59,707 nucleotides of DNA from Anaerolineae bacterium (lineage in GTDB: Bacteria > Chloroflexota > Anaerolineae > 4572-78 > J111). Shown here one piece after another: positions 23,524 through 30,474 of the stretch. The notes beneath the pieces were generated by a model. The model was not told the DNA's origin and made no database searches. It worked only from the letters and a program-made list of their open reading frames with translations. How positions within the stretch are numbered: position 1 is the first letter of the stretch; every line of letters begins with the position of its first letter. Position numbers and translations under genes: made by a program. The DNA lies in assembly GCA_023151115.1 (NCBI GenBank), contig JAKLJP010000043.1, forward strand, positions 1 to 59,707, read 5' to 3'.

Positions 23524-23637
23524 ATGAATGAGGGCTTGATTATCACTCTGCTTATCGTTAATATTGCTTTAAGCGGCGCGGCCTTATTGGGGGTCTTTGT
23601 CGCCCTGGGAATGATGAGCAGAGGCAAAGAAGAATAA
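23524..23637 (+). CDS. 37-residue single-span membrane peptide
   Basis: A short ORF, ATG23524 to TAA23637, preceded by AGGAAGGGGAG. The peptide begins MNEGLIITLLIVNIALSG and continues with a hydrophobic stretch to GMMSRGKEE, so it looks like one membrane helix with a charged cytoplasmic tail. It is flanked by a near-perfect promoter, a leader of about 105 nt and a factor-independent terminator, so it is an isolated, probably strongly expressed transcription unit. I do not recognise a family. It might be a small membrane regulator or a toxin-like peptide; nothing in the sequence decides this. Confidence 0.75.
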   Translation: MNEGLIITLLIVNIALSGAALLGVFVALGMMSRGKEE

Positions 23638-23660
23638 TTTATTTTTAGCTTAAAACACTT

Positions 23661-23696
23661 GAAAGGGTTGCCGGGGCAGCCCTTTTTAGTTTTTTA
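23661..23696 (+). terminator. Factor-independent terminator after the 37-codon gene
   Basis: Stem AAAGGGTTGC/GCAGCCCTTT (one G-T pair) with a CGGG-type loop, followed by a T-rich run (TTTTTAGTTTTTT). Confidence 0.85.
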
Positions 23697-23756
23697 ACGG
23701 ATTGGCGTAGTTAAGCTTGTATCATACCCAATTATATGTAAAATTAGAAGTATTAG

Positions 23757-23850
23757 GGGAGCCAAATTTGAGGAGCCAGCACGCCCACGCGCGGCTCCGT
23801 GCGGCAGGTGGGCGTGCCCGCTTTGCATCCTCGAAAATTTGATTAGTGAA
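23757..23850 (+). mobile_element. Palindromic MITE-like element, family A, copy 3
   Basis: Starts near AGCCAAATTTGAGGAGCC and ends near CCTCGAAAATTTGATTAG, with ACGCCCACGCGCGG and GGTGGGCGTGCCC in the middle. The outer ends have diverged from copies 1 and 2. It lies immediately before the amidase gene, and a GTG in its right end (23846) is in frame with that gene. Confidence 0.75.
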
Positions 23851-23872
23851 GGTGAATTTGGGGCTAACCTCC

Positions 23873-25000
23873 ATGAACCTACCCATCAAAGATGTCCGGG
23901 CAGAGATGCCCAATTACGCCACTTATAAAGATTGGCAGCGCAGCGGGCCTATTTTGGGTATTGCCATCCATCATTCAGCTACGGCTGACCGCACTACCGG
24001 CGCGCCGATTGGCAACGCCCATACTTTTTTTGATTACCACGTTAACCAGCGCGGCTGGGTCCACGGCGGTTACAATTATGTCATCACCGGCAGCGGCGAG
24101 ATCGAGTATGCGCTGGACGAAAAAATTGCCGCTTACCACGCCGGCTTTGCCGATCCGGATAATTCAGAGGGGTTGGAACATGGCCAGTATTGGAATAATC
24201 ATTACCTGGCTATCTGTTTGTCGGGCTGGTTTAGCCAGGGCCGTACCTATCGAGACAGCGCCGGGCGCACTCAACCCATCCCCAACAATTTTACCAGCCC
24301 CAGCGCTGCCCAGATGGAGTCGCTGTTAGGCTTGATTCAGCAGTTGCGCCGAAAGTATGACATTCCGGTGGATAATGTGCGCGGCCATCGAGAATTGGCC
24401 GGCAATGCAACCACCTGCCCCGGCCCCACCCTCGACCCGGCTCAAATTCGGGCGGCGCTGCGGGCTGCCGACGAAGCGCTGCCGGAGCCTCAGCCCGAAC
24501 CCGACCTGCCGGCCCAAGTTGACCCCGGCGAACACGTCCTGCTGCTGCCCGACACCGACAAATATTTAAACGCCGCTATGGCTTACATCTGGAAATTCCA
24601 GCCTGATGTCAGCTTTGCCGTTGACGAAGCCCGCGGGCGCTGGCCTTATGTGACAGCAGTCGGCAATCCTGAAACGATCAGCGATGAACAGTTGACCCGG
24701 CTGCGCCTGGGCGGGGCCAAATTGGTCCAGCGCATTGCCGGCGACCCGTCCACTGTGCAAACCACCCTCGATAAGCTGGCCCAAACCGGACTGCGCTTTG
24801 TCACCAAACCCGACACACCCCCAGCAGCATGGCGCACCTACACCGTCCAACCCGGCGATACGCTGTCAGTCATCGCCCGACAGATGTACGGTCAGGCCCA
24901 GCTCTGGCGGGTTATCTTTGACGCCAACCAAGATATTTTAACCGACCCCAGCCGCCTCCGCCCCGGGCAGGTCTTAAAAATTCCACCAAAGCCGGAGTAA
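23873..25000 (+). CDS. N-acetylmuramoyl-L-alanine amidase with C-terminal LysM
   Basis: A peptidoglycan amidase of about 375 residues, amidase_2/PGRP type, cleaving the bond between N-acetylmuramic acid and L-alanine. The N-terminal zinc domain shows LGIAIHHSATADRTTG, GGYNYVITGSGEIEYAL, HYLAICLSGWF and VRGHRELAGNATTCPGP; His in IHHS, His in RGHRE and Cys in TTCPG are the likely zinc ligands. A middle region of about 110 residues is followed by a LysM domain (YTVQPGDTLSVIARQMYGQA to RLRPGQVLKIP) that would bind cell-wall glycan. No signal peptide is visible. I prefer ATG23873, since the GTG at 23846 lies in the palindromic element. Confidence 0.88.
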   Translation: MNLPIKDVRAEMPNYATYKDWQRSGPILGIAIHHSATADRTTGAPIGNAHTFFDYHVNQRGWVHGGYNYVITGSGEIEYALDEKIAAYHAGFADPDNSEGLEHGQYWNNHYLAICLSGWFSQGRTYRDSAGRTQPIPNNFTSPSAAQMESLLGLIQQLRRKYDIPVDNVRGHRELAGNATTCPGPTLDPAQIRAALRAADEALPEPQPEPDLPAQVDPGEHVLLLPDTDKYLNAAMAYIWKFQPDVSFAVDEARGRWPYVTAVGNPETISDEQLTRLRLGGAKLVQRIAGDPSTVQTTLDKLAQTGLRFVTKPDTPPAAWRTYTVQPGDTLSVIARQMYGQAQLWRVIFDANQDILTDPSRLRPGQVLKIPPKPE

Positions 25001-25079
25001 GGAGTAAGGAGTAGGGAGTAAGGGGTTAATCTTTTATCACCTTCTGCCTACTCCCTATTCCCTACTGCCTACTCCCTAC
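25000..25079 (+). repeat. Heptamer hairpin between the amidase and AAA+ genes
   Basis: GGAGTAA/GGAGTAG units at 25000-25022 are matched by complementary TACTCCC-type units at 25045-25078, making an imperfect hairpin that begins at the amidase stop codon and ends at the next ATG. Confidence 0.75.
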
Positions 25080-25080
25080 C

Positions 25081-26355
25081 ATGGCTAAACGTAGATCACA
25101 ACTGTTAGAAATTCTATATTCCAAAGGCCCGGCGGCGGCGATCCTGCAATCGGCGGCTAAAGACCGGGATCGAGGGCTGGCCAGCAATTTGCGCTACCCT
25201 TTCCTGGCGATTGTCGGCCAATCTGAAATGAAGATTGCCTTGATTTTGGCTTTGATCAATCGGGCCATTGGCGGTGTTTTGCTGGTGGGCGCGCGAGGGA
25301 CGGCCAAAACTACGGCGGTGCGCGGCCTGGTTGATTTGATGCCGGTGGTCGAGCGCAGCACGTGCGAATACGGCTGCGAGCCGGAAGATTTGTATCGGTA
25401 CGGCATGGATGGCGTTTGCAGCGACTGCGCCCGCAAGCTTGGTATGGGCGACCCGATTACGTCCCCGGAATTAATGCGCCTGGTCGAACTACCGCTCAAT
25501 TCCCGGCTGGAGGATGTGGTTGGCGGTATCAACGAGCGGGTCGCCCTGGAACAGCAGCGGGTTCTGCTGGAGCGAGGCATTTTGTCGCAGGCGGATCAAA
25601 ACCTGCTTTACATTGACGAAGTGAATTTGCTGGACGATATGATTATTGACGCCATCTTGGACGCTGCTGCTCAAGGGCAATATACCGTCCGCCGCGGGCC
25701 TCTGGCGGCCACCTATCGCTCGCGGTTGACCCTGGTCGGCTCTATGAATCCGGAGGAGGGCAACCTGCGGCCTCAGATTCAGGATCGTTTTGGGCTGCGG
25801 GTGCTGGTGCGAGGGGCTTCTGACTCGGCGGAGCGCCTGGAGATTTATCGCCGGGCGAAAACATACAAAGACAAACCCTACAAATTTGTACTCGATTGGG
25901 CCGCCGAAACCGATGCCGCCGCTTTTGAGGTGGCCGAAGCCCGCAAACGCCTGTCCAGGGTGGTTTTTGGTCAGGGGGTCGAGGCCGAAGGGCTGCGCTG
26001 GATCGAGCAGCTAAAAATTGACAGTCACCGGGCCGAGATGACCCTGTTTGAAGCGGCCCGCGCCCTGGCCGCCGCCGACGACCGCCTGGAAGTAACCCTG
26101 GATGATCTACGCATGGTCGCCCCCCTGGCCCTGCGCCAGCGCCAAACCGACTTTGCCGCTAAATATTTTGCCGCCCAACAGGAAGAGGATGCAAAAATTC
26201 TCGGTGTGGTGGCCGGCGGCAAAAAGAAGAAGGGATCGAGCGGGCGGCCCAAACCCGCCGCCAAAGCAGAATCCTCGCCCAACGGCCAGAGTCGCCAGAG
26301 CGAAAGCGCCCCCAAACCGGCCGATCTACCCAAAGCGGAAGTTACAGGAGATTAG
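25081..26355 (+). CDS. Magnesium-chelatase subunit I-like AAA+ ATPase
   Basis: A 424-residue AAA+ ATPase resembling ChlI/BchI. Features are FLAIVGQSEMKIALILALIN, Walker A VGARGTAKTTAVRGL, a cysteine cluster (CEYGCEPEDLYRYG then CSDC) as in many ChlI proteins, LNSRLEDVVGGINE, Walker B LLYIDEVNLLDD, and VGSMNPEEGNLRPQIQDRFG with sensor and arginine-finger regions. In chelatases it works with a VWA-containing D subunit and an H subunit; neither is encoded nearby and there are no chlorophyll genes here, so it is more likely part of a MoxR/VWA-type or cobalt-chelatase-like machine. The basic, low-complexity tail from about residue 375 is not conserved. Its stop codon lies in the 28-bp hairpin at 26346-26410. 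Confidence 0.85.
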   Translation: MAKRRSQLLEILYSKGPAAAILQSAAKDRDRGLASNLRYPFLAIVGQSEMKIALILALINRAIGGVLLVGARGTAKTTAVRGLVDLMPVVERSTCEYGCEPEDLYRYGMDGVCSDCARKLGMGDPITSPELMRLVELPLNSRLEDVVGGINERVALEQQRVLLERGILSQADQNLLYIDEVNLLDDMIIDAILDAAAQGQYTVRRGPLAATYRSRLTLVGSMNPEEGNLRPQIQDRFGLRVLVRGASDSAERLEIYRRAKTYKDKPYKFVLDWAAETDAAAFEVAEARKRLSRVVFGQGVEAEGLRWIEQLKIDSHRAEMTLFEAARALAAADDRLEVTLDDLRMVAPLALRQRQTDFAAKYFAAQQEEDAKILGVVAGGKKKKGSSGRPKPAAKAESSPNGQSRQSESAPKPADLPKAEVTGD

Positions 26356-26410
26356 ACGCTTTGCGTGGAGATTATTAGCCTGAATCTCCACGCAAAGCGT
26401 CTAATCTCCT
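26346..26410 (+). terminator. Perfect 28-bp inverted repeat at a gene end
   Basis: Arms 26346-26373 and 26383-26410 are exact reverse complements, with a 9-nt loop. The AAA+ gene stop codon (26353-26355) is inside the first arm. There is no T-tract, so terminator function is inferred from position and stability. Confidence 0.65.
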
Positions 26411-26412
26411 AA

Positions 26413-26450
26413 ATGGGTAGGTAGGATGGCATCCCTATGCCGTCCGCTGA
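26413..26450 (-). mobile_element. Partial palindromic element (GGCATAGGGATGCC core)
   Basis: On the minus strand it reads GGACGGCATAGGGATGCCAT, then CCTACCTACCC. The same core is found at 44160-44210 and, slightly diverged, at 58712-58762. Confidence 0.6.
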
Positions 26451-26452
26451 AT

Positions 26453-26662
26453 TTAGTTCAAACGGCGTGGCTTGTCTTTTTCGGCCAGGCTCAGGCCGAT
26501 CAGGCGATATTCAGGTAAAAGTTCTTCGAGTAATAAAAAGTCGGGGTCGGTGGTGGGGAGGAGAGTGGAAGGGCGGCGGGCTTTGCGGTCGAAGATCAAG
26601 CGCCAAGTGTTAGCCATAATATGGTCTTGAGCATTTCCCATAAAGCCATCAGTACTGTTCAT
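26453..26662 (-). CDS. Small hypothetical protein (69 aa)
   Basis: I do not recognise a family. The ORF is supported by a good ribosome binding site (AAGGAG, 7 nt before ATG26662) and a lack of better overlapping frames. The peptide is soluble and mixed (NTWRLIFDRKARRPS, then LLLEELLPEYRLIGLSL), with no signal peptide, membrane span or cysteine pair. It lies alone on the minus strand between the AAA+ ATPase and a divergent membrane protein gene. Confidence 0.55.
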   Translation of the reverse strand: MNSTDGFMGNAQDHIMANTWRLIFDRKARRPSTLLPTTDPDFLLLEELLPEYRLIGLSLAEKDKPRRLN

Positions 26663-26866
26663 CGCTTAGCTCCTTGTGCAAGTCAACTATATCACAGGTA
26701 CTCAGGTTTTTCTTGATGGGTTAGTAACGAAATCCTTGTCGTTAACCGTCTGGTAGCCGTCGCTTTGCTAACTTCAAGCGAGATGAATCTTTAATAGGTG
26801 CGAGTGGTCTGAGGGTAGTATACCCTATTTTTGCTTATTCTGTGGTTACAATCTGGTTACAAAATA

Positions 26867-27406
26867 ATGCTTCCTCCTAGCCATATCACTTACACCCTGG
26901 CCGCCTACGATTTGCTCAGCCGCCGTTTTGCCGCTTTGCCCAACGTTGACTATCGCCTGCTGGCGATGGCCGCCACCGGGCCGGATTTAATTGACAAGCC
27001 CCTGGCCGCCCTCTACTTTTACCGGCGTTACAAGGCGGCGGTCCTTTTTGCGCACACTCTGTTGGTCCATTTAGCCGTGTTTATCGTCGCAGTGTGGCGA
27101 AAACCGGCCGGCTGGCCCTATTTGCTGGCGTTTAACGGACACGCCCTGCTCGACCGGCTGTGGTTGTTTCACGATACCTGGTACTGGCCCTTCCGGGGTT
27201 GGCGTTTTCATGTGTGGCGCAAAACCGGCAGCGAGCAGACGCATATCGGTCTGGCCTATTGGTACGCCTTTACCCGCCGGCCCGAACTGTGGATTTGGGA
27301 AGTGGGAGGGATTTTAGCCGGGCTGTGGCTAGTGTGGCGTTACCGGCTGTACCGGTTCGACCGGTTGTGGTTTTTGCTGCGCACCGGAAAGTTGTCCAGT
27401 CATTGA
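26867..27406 (+). CDS. Membrane-bound metal-dependent hydrolase-like protein (YdjM/DUF457 type)
   Basis: A protein of about 179 residues with several hydrophobic segments. It begins MLPPSHITYTLAAYDLL and has GPDLIDKPLAALYF, VLFAHTLLVHLAVFIVAVW and FNGHALLDRLW, the spaced His and Asp residues typical of the YdjM/DUF457 family of inner-membrane putative hydrolases. It is unusually rich in Trp and aromatic residues. The substrate is unknown. I chose ATG26867 because the conserved SH motif follows at once; an in-frame start at 26831 adds unconserved residues. The hicA promoter -35 overlaps its 3' end. Confidence 0.65.
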   Translation: MLPPSHITYTLAAYDLLSRRFAALPNVDYRLLAMAATGPDLIDKPLAALYFYRRYKAAVLFAHTLLVHLAVFIVAVWRKPAGWPYLLAFNGHALLDRLWLFHDTWYWPFRGWRFHVWRKTGSEQTHIGLAYWYAFTRRPELWIWEVGGILAGLWLVWRYRLYRFDRLWFLLRTGKLSSH

Positions 27407-27431
27407 CCATAAGAGAACAGTAAGCTACAAT
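27403..27431 (+). promoter_or_regulatory. Promoter of hicAB
   Basis: TTGACC (27403-27408), 17-bp spacer, TACAAT (27426-27431). Start of transcription about 7 nt later would fall on the hicA ATG at 27438, suggesting a leaderless message. Confidence 0.65.
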
Positions 27432-27437
27432 GCCTGC

Positions 27438-27644
27438 ATGAAAATCAGAGATATTATCAAATTACTTGAAACTGATGGCTGGTACCTGGTCAGTACTGAG
27501 GGTAGCCACCGCCAATTCAAACACTTGACCAAAAAAGGCAAAGTCACTATATCAGGCAAGCCAGGTGACGATGTGCGAAAGGGAACTTTAAACAACATTC
27601 TCAAACAAGCCGGGTTGAAAAATAGCGATATAGAGAAGGGGTAG
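27438..27644 (+). CDS. hicA: HicA-type toxin (mRNA interferase)
   Basis: A 68-residue protein with the double-stranded-RNA-binding-like fold of HicA/YcfA toxins, which cleave mRNA. It has KIRDIIKLLETDGWYLV, the catalytic His in EGSHRQFKH, VTISGKPGDDVRKGTLNNIL and KQAGL at the end. Length and order (toxin before antitoxin) match the family. No ribosome binding site precedes ATG, and the promoter places the transcript start on it. The hicB gene follows 10 bp after its stop. Confidence 0.92.
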   Translation: MKIRDIIKLLETDGWYLVSTEGSHRQFKHLTKKGKVTISGKPGDDVRKGTLNNILKQAGLKNSDIEKG

Positions 27645-27654
27645 ACGCTGAAAT

Positions 27655-27942
27655 ATGGAAAGGTATTTGATAGTTATAGAAAAAAGCGAAACGGGGTTTT
27701 CATCTTATTCGCCTGATGTTTTAGGGTGTATCGCTACAGGCAAAACGCTTGATCAAACGATAACAAATATGAAATCGGCGCTCGCATTTCATTTGCGGGG
27801 ACTACTGGAGGATGGCGAAGAAATCCCGAAGCCTCGCGGAGTTCAATCCTATCTTGACGCAGAAAGTGAGTCGGCGGGCGAAGAATACTTTATTACCCAT
27901 ATTGCCGTTAAAGATATATTACCCGAAAGAGTCTTGGCTTAA
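27655..27942 (+). CDS. hicB: HicB-type antitoxin
   Basis: A 95-residue antitoxin with a partially degraded RNase H-like fold: RYLIVIEKSETGFSSYSPDV, LGCIATGKTLDQTITNMKSA and FHLRGLLEDGEEIPKPR. It would bind and neutralise HicA and repress the promoter. The C-terminal DNA-binding part is short, without an obvious ribbon-helix-helix or HTH. GAGAAGGGG lies upstream of the ATG. A strong bidirectional terminator follows at 27973. Confidence 0.9.
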   Translation: MERYLIVIEKSETGFSSYSPDVLGCIATGKTLDQTITNMKSALAFHLRGLLEDGEEIPKPRGVQSYLDAESESAGEEYFITHIAVKDILPERVLA

Positions 27943-27972
27943 AATAAAATTTTGGCAGGTGGGTAGAAACGA

Positions 27973-28008
27973 ACAGGGGGTGGATTGCGTTCCACCCCCT
28001 GTTTTGCT
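27973..28008. terminator. Bidirectional terminator between hicB and icd
   Basis: A perfect 12-bp stem ACAGGGGGTGGA/TCCACCCCCTGT with a 6-nt loop and TTTT following on the plus strand. It lies between two convergent genes. Confidence 0.88.
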
Positions 28009-28019
28009 GTCTGGGCCGG

Positions 28020-29264
28020 TTACAAATTCTGAATAATCGCGCTGGCAAATTCGCTGGTTCTGACCTCGGTGGCCCCTTCCATCTGGCGGGCAAAATCGTA
28101 GGTGACAATTTTCTGCGAGACGGTCTTCTCAAAGGCGCGGTGGATTAATTGAGAAGCCTCGCGCCAGCCGATGTAGTCGAGCATCATGCAGCCGGAGAAG
28201 AGCAAACTGCCCGGATTCACCTTATCCTGGTTGGTATATTTGGGGGCGGTGCCGTGTGTGGCCTCGAACAAAGCGATGTAATCGGCAATGTTAGCGCCGG
28301 GGGCAATACCCAACCCGCCGACTTCGGCGGCCAGGGCGTCGCTCAGATAGTCGCCGTTCAGGTTGGGCAGGGCCAGCACGCCAAATTCCTGGGGCCGCAG
28401 CAGGGCCAGTTGGAACATAATATCAGCGATGCGATCCTTGATCACAATTTTGCCTTCCGGCTGTTTGCCATTGTATTCGCTCCACAGTTGGTCCTCGGTG
28501 ATAGTCACATCGCCAAATTCTTCTTTGGCTAATTCATACCCCCACTTGCGGAACGCGCCCTCGGTGAATTTTTGGATGTTGCCCTTGTGGACTATGGTAA
28601 CGCTGTCAAAACCTTCGCTCAGGGCATGCTGAATGGCTTTGCGGACCAGCCGCTTGGTGCCAAAGGCGCTAATCGGCTTGATGCCCAAACCGGCCCCCTC
28701 AAAGAAGGTCGCCCCCATCTCTTCGCGCAAAAATTTAGCCAGCTTTTCATTCTCCGGGCTGCCGGATTCATACTCGATGCCGGCGTATACATCTTCGGTG
28801 TTTTCGCGGAAGATGACCATATTGACATCTTCTGGATGCTTGACCGGGCTGGGCACGCCTTGATACCAGCGCACCGGGCGGACACAAGCGTACAGGTCGA
28901 GCACCTGGCGCAAGGTAACATTCAGGCTGCGGAAGCCGCCGCCGACCGGCGTGGTCAAAGGCCCCTTGATGCCGACGATAAATTCGCGCATGGCATCGAA
29001 GGTTTCTTCGGGCATGAAGTTGCCGCCGTAAAGCTGGGCTGCCTTTTCGCCGGCATAAATTTCCATCCAGGCCACTTTGCGCTGGCCGCCATAGGCGGCC
29101 TGAACCGCCGCATTCCAAATGCGCAGGCTGGCTTTGGTAATGTCGGGACCAATACCATCGCCTTCGATGAAGGCGAGAATGGGGTTATCAGGCACGGACA
29201 GTTTGCCGCCCTGAATCGTAATTTTTTGACCGTCTTGGGGGACGGTAATATTAGTGTATGCCAT
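28020..29264 (-). CDS. icd: NADP-dependent isocitrate dehydrogenase
   Basis: A 414-residue TCA-cycle enzyme converting isocitrate to 2-oxoglutarate and CO2. It follows the E. coli Icd plan: [20 protein letters not shown] (the substrate-binding, phosphorylatable Ser in FRSLN), [55 protein letters not shown] with the metal-binding aspartates, and [17 protein letters not shown]. The Lys-Tyr in APKY and YDFARQ further on are the residues that give NADP specificity. A promoter with TTGACA and 17-bp spacing lies at 29298-29326, and AGGAGT precedes the ATG. It shares a bidirectional terminator with hicB. Confidence 0.96.
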   Translation of the reverse strand: MAYTNITVPQDGQKITIQGGKLSVPDNPILAFIEGDGIGPDITKASLRIWNAAVQAAYGGQRKVAWMEIYAGEKAAQLYGGNFMPEETFDAMREFIVGIKGPLTTPVGGGFRSLNVTLRQVLDLYACVRPVRWYQGVPSPVKHPEDVNMVIFRENTEDVYAGIEYESGSPENEKLAKFLREEMGATFFEGAGLGIKPISAFGTKRLVRKAIQHALSEGFDSVTIVHKGNIQKFTEGAFRKWGYELAKEEFGDVTITEDQLWSEYNGKQPEGKIVIKDRIADIMFQLALLRPQEFGVLALPNLNGDYLSDALAAEVGGLGIAPGANIADYIALFEATHGTAPKYTNQDKVNPGSLLFSGCMMLDYIGWREASQLIHRAFEKTVSQKIVTYDFARQMEGATEVRTSEFASAIIQNL

Positions 29265-29297
29265 CAGCGGTTGACTCCTGAATAAAATTGGAAACGT

Positions 29298-29326
29298 AGT
29301 GTACTGTCAGACCGGATTTTTGTCAA
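29298..29326 (-). promoter_or_regulatory. Promoter of icd
   Basis: On the minus strand: TTGACA (29326-29321), 17-bp spacer, TACACT (29303-29298), about 34 bp before the icd ATG. Confidence 0.7.
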
Positions 29327-29335
29327 TGAAAGTGG

Positions 29336-29411
29336 GAAAGCTGGAAGGTTGGAAGGCTGGAAGTTAATAGGATTCATTGAGTGACCATCCTTCCAATCTT
29401 CCAATCTTCCC
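29336..29411 (+). repeat. GGAAGGTT/AACCTTCC-type repeat hairpin
   Basis: GGAAGGTTGGAAGGCTGGAAG is imperfectly matched by CCTTCCAATCTTCCAATCTT, placed between the SDR stop and the icd promoter. Confidence 0.7.
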
Positions 29412-29415
29412 GCCT

Positions 29416-30216
29416 CTACCCTCCCAAATCCGCGGTGACTCTTTGCCGGAAGCCAGGGTCGTCCAATTCGATGAGCTGGCCGTGGCAATCACGTCCAAAA
29501 TGACTGGCCAGCCAAAGAATCGCCTGGGCCGGTGCGGTGGGAGGGTGAAGCAAGCCTTGGGTGTAAACCTGTTCCCACCTGTCAACTTTGGGGAAAAGGT
29601 GAGCCGGGGTACGCCGGATCTCAGCCTGCATGGGGGTATCTACCTGGCCGGGGCGAAAGGTAGTGACGACGACGCCCCTATTTTTGACTTCGGCGGCCAG
29701 GGTGCCGCTAAAACGCTCCAGGGCGGCTTTGCTGGCGTTATAGGCGCTGGCCCCTTCCAGGTTGCGTTCGGCCACGGCGGACGAAACATTGATAATGCGG
29801 CCACTGCCCCGCTCGAGCATTTGGGGCAGCACCGCGCGGGCGCACAAATAGGGGCCGATAACATTGACGGCAATGAGTTTTTGCCAGGCGGTGGGCGATG
29901 TTTCCCAAACTTTGCCTAGCGGTTGAACTACGGCGGCGTTGTTAACCAAAATGTCAATGTGGCCAAAAGCCCGCAAAGCCAGAACCAACAAGTAATCTAC
30001 CTGGGCCACATCGCTAACGTCGGTGGGAATAGCCAATGCTTTGCCGCCGTGGTGTTTGATTTCGTCGGCCAGGCTGTTGATTTCATCCGCTGAGCGGGCG
30101 GCTAAAATCACCGACGCATCGGCCTGGGCCAGCGCCAGCGCCGTAGCCCGGCCAATACCCCGGCCCGCGCCGGTCACAAGGGCGACCTGGCCCCGGAGCA
30201 AATCTGATGTTTTCAT
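29416..30216 (-). CDS. SDR-family NAD(P)-dependent oxidoreductase
   Basis: A classical short-chain dehydrogenase/reductase of 266 residues. It has the cofactor loop TGAGRGIG, NNAAVVQPL, IINVSSAVAERNLEGASAYN with Ser and Tyr of the catalytic set, and YNASK with the catalytic Lys. Many such proteins are 3-oxoacyl-ACP reductases or sugar dehydrogenases; the substrate cannot be decided. I chose ATG30216, which has GAGGAGA upstream; an ATG at 30288 adds an unconserved leader. It is on its own transcript, with TATAAT-like DNA near 30294. Confidence 0.85.
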   Translation of the reverse strand: MKTSDLLRGQVALVTGAGRGIGRATALALAQADASVILAARSADEINSLADEIKHHGGKALAIPTDVSDVAQVDYLLVLALRAFGHIDILVNNAAVVQPLGKVWETSPTAWQKLIAVNVIGPYLCARAVLPQMLERGSGRIINVSSAVAERNLEGASAYNASKAALERFSGTLAAEVKNRGVVVTTFRPGQVDTPMQAEIRRTPAHLFPKVDRWEQVYTQGLLHPPTAPAQAILWLASHFGRDCHGQLIELDDPGFRQRVTADLGG

Positions 30217-30334
30217 TAAATTCTTCTCCTCTATGATAAAACACGGTAGGCTGGAAGAATCTATCCACGCCTGCCAATGTTTGGGCACTTGAAATTATAA
30301 TGAAAGAGGAGAGGAGAACAAATCAAGCACAGAA

Positions 30335-30465
30335 GTAACTACTCAGCTATGTCATTTCGAGCGACGTTAGGAGCGAGAAATCTCCTCATCCGTGGTTTGC
30401 CGACCAACGGCCTCAAAGATTTCTCGGCTTTCAGCCTCGAAATGACATGAGGGGTAAGTAGTTAC
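30335..30465 (+). mobile_element. GTCATTTCGA palindromic element, copy 3
   Basis: Outer ends GTAACTACTCAGC and GTAAGTAGTTAC frame ATGTCATTTCGAGCGACG and CCTCGAAATGACAT. It is complete, about 130 bp, between the SDR and subtilase genes. Confidence 0.8.
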
Positions 30466-30474
30466 GCATAGAAG

